64,000 nucleotides of DNA from Caenorhabditis elegans (taxonomy: Eukaryota; Nematoda; Chromadorea; Rhabditida; Rhabditidae): the NCBI RefSeq assembly GCF_000002985.6, contig NC_003281.10:9610001-9674000 (forward strand). Reading direction: 5' to 3'. The translations under genes and the position numbers were made by a program. The notes under the pieces were generated by a model. It made no database searches and was not told the DNA's origin. It saw only the letters and a list, made by a program, of their open reading frames with translations. How positions within the stretch are numbered: position 1 is the stretch's first letter; each line of letters starts with the position of its first letter. Positions 57,593 through 64,000 of this stretch are shown here, one piece after another.

Positions 57593-58845
57593 CACTAAGA
57601 ACGTTTTCGAGTCGACAGTTTATTTGTTGGCAACTGCAAAAAAATATGGATTTAAATAGGAATTATGAGATTTCAGAAAAAAACATTATGAATAAGATGA
57701 GAAGCCGTCGTGGAAAAATCTGTTTATAAAATCAAAATGAGCATCATCATGTGAGCTATGATATAGCTATAATAGTATGAGTAGTGAAAAAGTGCCAGAC
57801 ATGATATGTATTAATAGTAAATCAAACAAATAAACAGGTGGCAACAAACGTTTTCAATTTCAATGTGATGTTTGGTGATAAAGTTGTAAAGTGGAGGTGA
57901 TAAGAGAGTACATTAAAAGTGGCGGGAATTACCCTTTTTCAAAAAATAAATATATTATGCAAAATAAAAATGAGACGCCTCACAAAAATGGACACGCAAA
58001 ACGAGAAACGGGAGGAGGCGAGGAGACGACGAGGTATGGGAGGGCATGCAGTGTGTGGGGAGGAGGGCGGCGCCAAAACGAGGGGTCGGAACTCGATAGG
58101 GTCGGACACTGCAGCCGTCTAGACTCTGTCTGCGTCTCAATGTTCTCCTACTTCTCCACCGTCTCGTCGCTAAAGATTAATGTGTGTAGCCACCAACAAG
58201 CGGCCGGCGGGCGGGCATAGAAGGGGCATGGGACGGAATTGAGAGGCCCCGCTTGCTTTTTTTGGTGAGGCTGATCACAGTCTACACACACAGACAGGAC
58301 ACGACGATGAAGAAGACGTCGGTGTCTGCCTCCGTTGAGAGAATTTTTTGAGAATAAACATAGACGTCTGGAGGAGGGGCGAAATGCTGATAAACAAGTG
58401 GTCGTTGGTGTCAGAACTGTCTGGCGGATGAGAGAGCTCTGAAGACAGGAGACGTTGAGACAAAGATAGACTGAAAGTTCCTGTCTTTTGTTTTTAAAGT
58501 TTTTAAGAGTTTTTTAGAGATCTAGAAGACAGAAAATAGAAATATTGAACAGAGTCAGCTGATGATAGTAGACAGTGAATCACTGAACGTACTGTACAAA
58601 AGTGCTATGTGCCTTGTGTGAGGGAGAATGTGTAAATACGCAGGAAGAGAAGAAAAAGTGAAAGTGAGACACTTGTACTGTTCTAGAAAATAAACTGGAA
58701 TTTATTTACCAAAACTGTGGATTCATGAATTTTCTGCAAATTTTGCAGAGTGCAAACTACCGTATTTGCCTTATGAGACTTGCACCACCACATGTTCTGA
58801 AAAATTCACCTTTCATTGGGCGGCGAACTTCTTCAGGAAATTTAC

Positions 58846-59060
58846 AAAACTGCCCATTTCGATATATTAACTCAACTTTTTAAAATACAAACACATTTAG
58901 AAAAATAGAAAAATATTTGTTTCGAGAATGATTTCAAAAACCGCTTGAAAGTTATCATTTGTCAAAAAAATTAGAACAGTGGTTATTTGGCAAATTTGAG
59001 ACAGTTTTTGAGATTATTTTTTCGAGTTTTTCTAATAAAAATCGTTATTTTTGAATAAAT
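58846..59060. repeat. TIR element copy 1 (truncated)
   Basis: Begins AAACTGCCCATTTCGATATA like the complete copies at 59962 and 61613 and shares the internal AGAAAAATATTTG and TTTTTGAGATTATTTT stretches. No right terminal repeat is visible. Confidence 0.65.
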
Positions 59061-59961
59061 CATTTTTATAAATATATTTCTTCATTTATTTTAATTTTAA
59101 AAGGAAATGTTTCCGCTCAAATTATTGATAGCAGTTCTAGCGGTAAGCTTAACCATACTTGCAAGCTTTCAAATTTTCCTGATATTCGATATATAGAATA
59201 CATATCTGTTTACTTGTACAAAAACAACACATGATGATCATATTCATATTTGAATACATCAAATATCAAAAAAAAAAGCTGTTTATCGGTATGAAACGTG
59301 ATTTACAACTGTTCAGTACCGTATCCTCGATCATTTTCGCGTGGGAGGATAAAGGAATCACATATTCTCTCATGATTATGCAAATTTTATTTCCAGAATG
59401 TTTTTTTAAACATATTTCTATCAGTAAAAGTAGTTGGAGATATATAAAATTATTTTTCTACAAATGAATGAGCTCAATCAAGGAAAAACTCAAAATTTAT
59501 TGGTCAATTGTTAGATTTTTTGCTCACAATTCAGAAATTCATAGCTCAAAAATAAAAAGTAATCTGCGAGAATTAAATTTCCAGATGTTCCTTAAAGTCT
59601 GAGTACAAAATCTACAATTTCAGGCATTAAAATATCAGAGCTCTGTGAAAAATTGTCGCATTTTCTTCTGTCCAAAACACAAAATCTATTCAGAGAACTG
59701 GTGTATCAGAAGACGGCTTCATTAAGTATCAAAAAACCGCATAATCTATGCGGATCAGTCTACAAGCACAAAGTACAAAATGTCTAGACATGTATCGAAG
59801 CGGGGAATTATATTTATAATGTGTATCAGTAGACTACTGATATCCGTTCGATGTTCAAGAAACTTACAACGTCATTCAAGTACATCCGATAAGGAGAATA
59901 ATGTTATAGGGGTTGGAAATACTCAGAGGGATAAGCTTGAAAAATTGAGTCAAAAACGTAA

Positions 59962-60279
59962 AAATCTACAAAGCTGCCCATTCCGATATGATAACTCAAC
60001 TTTTTAAAGTAAAAATAAATAATTTTAGAAAAACATTTGAATTTAGACCTTTTAGTTTTATTTAAAAAAATCGAACGAAATTTTAAAAACTGATTGAAAG
60101 TAGCCAAATCTTAACAGTTGTTCTTCGGCAAGTTTCAGGCAATTTTTGAGATTATTTTCAAGTCAACCAATAAATACAATTGTTATTTCCGAACTAATTA
60201 AATATTTTTCTAAACCTGCATATTTATTTTTATTATAAACGAAGAGTTATCATATCGAAATGTACAGTTTTGTAGATTT
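59962..60279. repeat. TIR element copy 2 (complete, MITE-like)
   Basis: Inverted ends of about 36 bp: 59962-59997 (AAATCTACAAAGCTGCCCAT ...) and 60243-60279 (... CAGTTTTGTAGATTT). About 320 bp, non-coding. Confidence 0.85.
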
Positions 60280-60334
60280 GGATAGGTCGTTCGCCGCCAT
60301 TCCCTATATTGCAACTCAAGCATCTTCCAAAAAA

Positions 60335-60600
60335 ATTTTCTACCAAATGTATCAGCTTGGCATAAAAACTACACACTTGGTTTAGAAGTTGACAACTCCT
60401 CGACAAAACTTTTTCAATTTTCATCCAACTCTTGCCAATTTCTTACCCAAGTTTAGAATCCCAACGATTGGCAGGAGTTGCATCAAAATTAGGCTGAACT
60501 TGAACTTGAAAAAGGATCGAGTTTTCAATCAGTCTTGCCAAAGTTCAGACAGAGTTTTCCAATTTCTACACTAAATTTATAGATTCTGAGCCAAGCTTGG
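60335..60600. repeat. Degenerate tandem CTTGCCAA / AACTTTTGCC-type repeat
   Basis: Irregular repeats of a 20-30 nt unit around TTGCCAA...AGTTGACA. Similar sequence on the other strand lies at about 32800-33000. Confidence 0.5.
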
Positions 60601-61612
60601 GCAAAAAGTTACCTTCACTTTTTTGTAGCAGAACAACCCCCACCTGATATCACAGTAGCTTACTGAGTCCTCATGTTTACATCTCGAATTGACAGTGTAG
60701 TTGAAGAAGAAGACCAAACTTTCAAAAGTAGATCCCTCTGGGTTAAGCTTACTGGAAATGCTGCTCGATGGTCCGTGTACTTTTGTCTTGGAAAGCTTTG
60801 TAGAAGGAAGCGGAACAACATAAAACAACAAAGACGCAGCAGCAGCAGAAGAAGAAAAAGAAAAATAAACGGGATTAAAACTAGAAGAAGAACAAACCCG
60901 TCTAGACTGCATCAGACGTGGTCTCCTTTGCAGACAAGATGAGATGATCACACACACACATAGCTGAAAACAACTGCTTCTTCATTTTTCCCTCTCTCTT
61001 ATTCCATGCCAGTTGAGTGATTTCCAGAGAGATGTCTAGACAGTCTGAACACCACACTTTTAGCTCCTCTAAACAAGTTGCAGAGAGTGGCAAAAGACGG
61101 CTCGGGCAAGTGTATCTAGTACGAATAAATTGTCTGGTTCTGTTTTGTGTACGTCAACATGAAAGTTTTGGATCGAAAATAGCTGTACACTACAAAACAC
61201 GACGGGGGGGGGGTGCTTCTCCTATGTTCTAGATCTCTACAGTAGACAATCAAAACAATATCAAATTTCCGTTTTCCAGACAGTGTTTTTGTCTCGACAG
61301 CAGACATGTAGTATCAGCAAAGTTGAAAATTATGTCTAGGGGATTATTTTCCGCTCTTGGAAATTGTTCTTTATAGTCACAAATAGTTACAGTCTCGTGC
61401 ATTTTCAACAACGTGAGAAATGGAACAAAATGGTTCCTGGTGAACCAATTCTATTTTCAAGTAACTCATTTCAAATTTAATAAACAATTTTCAAAAAATA
61501 ACGATATCGGGATAAGACCCACCGATAGCACGCACAATACAACTATTATAATTTTAACCCAAAATTCAAGAACTTCAACTTTTGGAATCTTTTCTGAGTA
61601 ATGATCTCTGTG

Positions 61613-61931
61613 GAGCCCATTACGATATGATAACTATTGTTTTTAAACAAAAATGTACGTAGAAATATAGAAAAATATTTGATTAGTTTAAACCAATATT
61701 GGAAAAATAATATCTTTGTACTGAAAATTTTGAGAATAATCTTAAAACCTACCTGAAACTTGCCAAAGAACTACTGTTAAAATGGTTCTAGCAAGGAATT
61801 TTTTTCGATGTTTCAGAAAAATGAAATGTTATTTTCAAACTAATCAAATATTTTTCTATACGTTTGCATATAGTTTAATTTTAAAAACTTGTTATCATAT
61901 TAGAATGGGCAGTTTTGTTAATTTGCCGAGG
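61613..61931. repeat. TIR element copy 3 (MITE-like)
   Basis: Left end GAGCCCATTACGATATGATA, right end TATCATATTAGAATGGGCAG. Same length and interior as the copy at 59962. Confidence 0.8.
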
Positions 61932-62650
61932 AGATTTGCAGCCCATGTCTATTCCAAGGTAATCTCACATCAAGTGCAAATTTTTTTTAGTAAACATTTT
62001 TGGAAAGTACTTAACCACAAAAACCAAACAATGAATAATCGAAATAATCATTTCCAGACAGTGTATTTCCGGTTATTCTGCAGTTTTTAAATACGAATAT
62101 CATTCTCTCCTACACAGCTCACGTCATTTGACAGTCTGTGTAAAGTCTGCGTTTCTCGAAAACTGTGCCAAATGCACTTTTTGGCAACAGATATCAAGTT
62201 CCGGACATCTACATCATGTGTTCAATGAGACAAAAAACAGTGTGGTTTGTAGAATTTTGTTACTATTAGTAAAGTTGTTTTTGATATCTCGAAAAAAATT
62301 CTTTAAAATTTGAAACAAAACTTTCAGGAAAGAAATTCGAGTCGGTTAACAAAACATGATAATAATGCCTGATATCTCCTGGCTTTCCGGTTTGAAAAAT
62401 CCCCGGAAATTGAAAAAAAAAGAAGAGACTAATATTTGATCAGTTCAAATAATTCTCACAAATTGATCTTGCGGTTTTTTCGGTTTAGAATTCATCTGCC
62501 TTTTACTTAAAGATGGAGTAGCAATAATGGGAATGTCGCTTTAAAATATCCATAAAAACTTTAATTTTAGATATAAGAGAACTCACAAAAAAAACAGGTT
62601 AATAAAAATTTTCGACATTTAAAAAGCTATTCAATGAGATATTGCCTTAT

Positions 62651-62752
62651 TTGAACCAATCAGCGAATAGCCGCGCCCATATTCAAACCAATTAGCATTT
62701 TCCACACTCCAATTGGTTGAAAAGTGAGCGAGCGAGTCGCTGATTGGTCGCT
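62651..62752. repeat. Nested CCAAT-box inverted repeat
   Basis: Outer arms AACCAATCAGCGA and TCGCTGATTGGT, inner arms TTCAAACCAATT and AATTGGTTGAA: two hairpins, one inside the other. Confidence 0.8.
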
Positions 62753-64000
62753 GATTAGTCTACATTTTGGAGGGAATTAAAACAAGTAATTGAACCAGAA
62801 TTGAAAAAAACAGGTTTTCCGAGAATTAACTCTCTGTTTTCTTTTGTAATATTTTTTGAATTTCTGATTATTTTGGATATTTTGAAGCAAAAATACAAAT
62901 ATATTTTCAAACATACAAAAGTGTTTTTTGACTGATCATTTGAATACAAAAACATCACTTAAGACATATTACTCAACTGCCAATTTCTACCAAAAGGTGT
63001 GTCTTCAGACTTTCAGATCTTTAATTACATGGGTATGAGAATCTATTTTCAGAAATGTACTTTCAGAAACTTGATCGGTTTCTTGTGACAGACATGTTGT
63101 AATTACATATGGTTCTGTGGCTCAAAAAGTGCAGAAGATCATCTGTTTCTTGATGTCTGCTATGTTTTATAAACGCAGCTTTCGGAAACTGAGAATTTAG
63201 CCAAAAAATGTGAATGATCAAAATAATTATTTTTGTGGGTAGAGCAACTATAACAATTTTGACATGCCAGTTTAAAGACGCACGTTGATTTTTTGAGTGA
63301 GTCTCGCCGCGATCTCAGTCATAGTGATCGCTAAAGGTTACAAAATTTACAGATTTGTTAATTTGATGTAGAAGAAGAAAGTTTCTGTAATTTAAAATTC
63401 TGAAGTGCACTTGGAAAGTAAAGATTTATAGTACCATGTTTACGCGAACAGAATAAAATTTTAGGTTTTCCAAAGTTGACAGCTTCTCTGTAGTACAAAA
63501 ATTGGTAGATGCGGAAAACAAAGTGGCATTTATTTATATTTTCCTTATCATATTCCCAAAACTTTTTCAAATGATGTCATACAAAATATTAAACCTATTT
63601 CTGTCTACCTAAGTAAAAACCACTGCTTAACACAGAAAATTGTTTTTCATCGTCCGTTGTTTTGATGATCGACTGGGGGTCTGCAATTCAAACGTCATTT
63701 ACTTCAGTTATCCTGAAAAAAGGGGGCACTTGTCAGTGCCACCCCATGTCTTAAATGTTTTCAGCCCTGCAGAAGTAATAGTATTTATAATTAAGTGTGT
63801 TGACAAACAAAATTGTGTGTCCTGATCGTTTGATTCTACACACCTCTAGACATTTTCATCGGAACCTCCGACCAATTCTCATAGACCGAAATGTAAAGGG
63901 AGGGTGTCTAGACTCTTTTGGGTAACCAAATAAGATTGCAGCTGATAACCCGATTGTCTCGCCACTTATCAGCTACAACGATCTCAGTTTGTTTTTTTGG

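Larger units (their letters stand above)
47764..63913. promoter_or_regulatory. Cluster of 11 GTCTAGAC palindromes (SMAD-element type)
   Basis: Exact copies start at 47764, 50153, 51462, 55593, 55872, 56689, 58117, 59782, 60900, 61034 and 63906. Near-copies with TCTAGAC start at 50279, 52818, 54590, 56093 and 63845. I saw none in 1-47700. Flanks differ, so most are not copies of one repeat. Extra GTCT/AGAC half-sites adjoin several (50153, 55872, 58117, 60900, 61034). GTCTAGAC is the optimal palindromic SMAD-binding sequence. Function is inferred. Confidence 0.6.
57593..64000. other. Upstream region of the Cys-rich gene, no gene supported
   Basis: A GC-rich island at 57990-58240 just upstream of the Cys-rich gene is a likely promoter or enhancer; open frames on both strands there contradict each other. 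The rest is repeats, AT-rich DNA and GTCTAGAC sites. No exon-like frame of useful length was found. Confidence 0.55.

Noticed and set aside
57891-58220. Open frames on both strands in the GC-rich block upstream of the Cys-rich gene
   Set aside because: Neither frame has coding character or splice partners; likely promoter DNA.
1-64000. CRISPR arrays, insertion sequences, phage or bacterial systems
   Set aside because: The window is nematode nuclear DNA with spliced genes throughout; none are present.

Overview
This is nuclear DNA of a Caenorhabditis nematode, almost certainly C. elegans itself. Reasons: short introns of about 45-55 nt bounded by GTAAGT/GTGAGT and TTTTCAG, acceptors placed directly before start codons as at trans-splice sites, about 35% GC, many fold-back repeats, and proteins I recognise in an order that matches what I remember of the F58A4 cosmid region on chromosome III. 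I ran no search. All exon joins were read by eye and checked for reading phase.

Layout. 1-27 kb is gene-dense: bbs-4 (C-terminus lies off the left edge), pri-1 (DNA primase small subunit), a conserved 201-aa protein, hcp-3 (CENP-A), hlh-11 (AP-4-type bHLH), tbg-1 (gamma-tubulin), rpac-19 (Pol I/III subunit), ubc-7 (UBE2G1-type E2) and gei-13 (double BED finger). Several serve chromosome and cell division work (primase, CENP-A, gamma-tubulin). bbs-4 has a near-perfect DAF-19/RFX X-box in its short upstream gap.

27-40.4 kb is a large gene-poor stretch upstream of gei-13, with GC-rich islands, a (GA)46 tract, a C15 tract and a few cryptic open frames with protein-like content. 40.4-46 kb holds a phosphatase-fold protein that has lost its catalytic Cys, a head-to-head FER/SPE-8-type SH2-kinase pseudogene with two in-frame stops, and a Lys-rich nematode-type protein. 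46-53.7 kb has repeats and several orphan coding-like exons on the minus strand, one resembling an hAT transposase relic. 53.7-57.6 kb holds a four-exon Cys-rich putative zinc-binding protein. 57.6-64 kb has no gene I can support.

The most striking unexplained signal is the 8-bp palindrome GTCTAGAC, the ideal SMAD-binding element. It occurs 11 times between 47.7 and 63.9 kb, and I saw none in the first 47.7 kb. Five more sites match seven of the eight bases.
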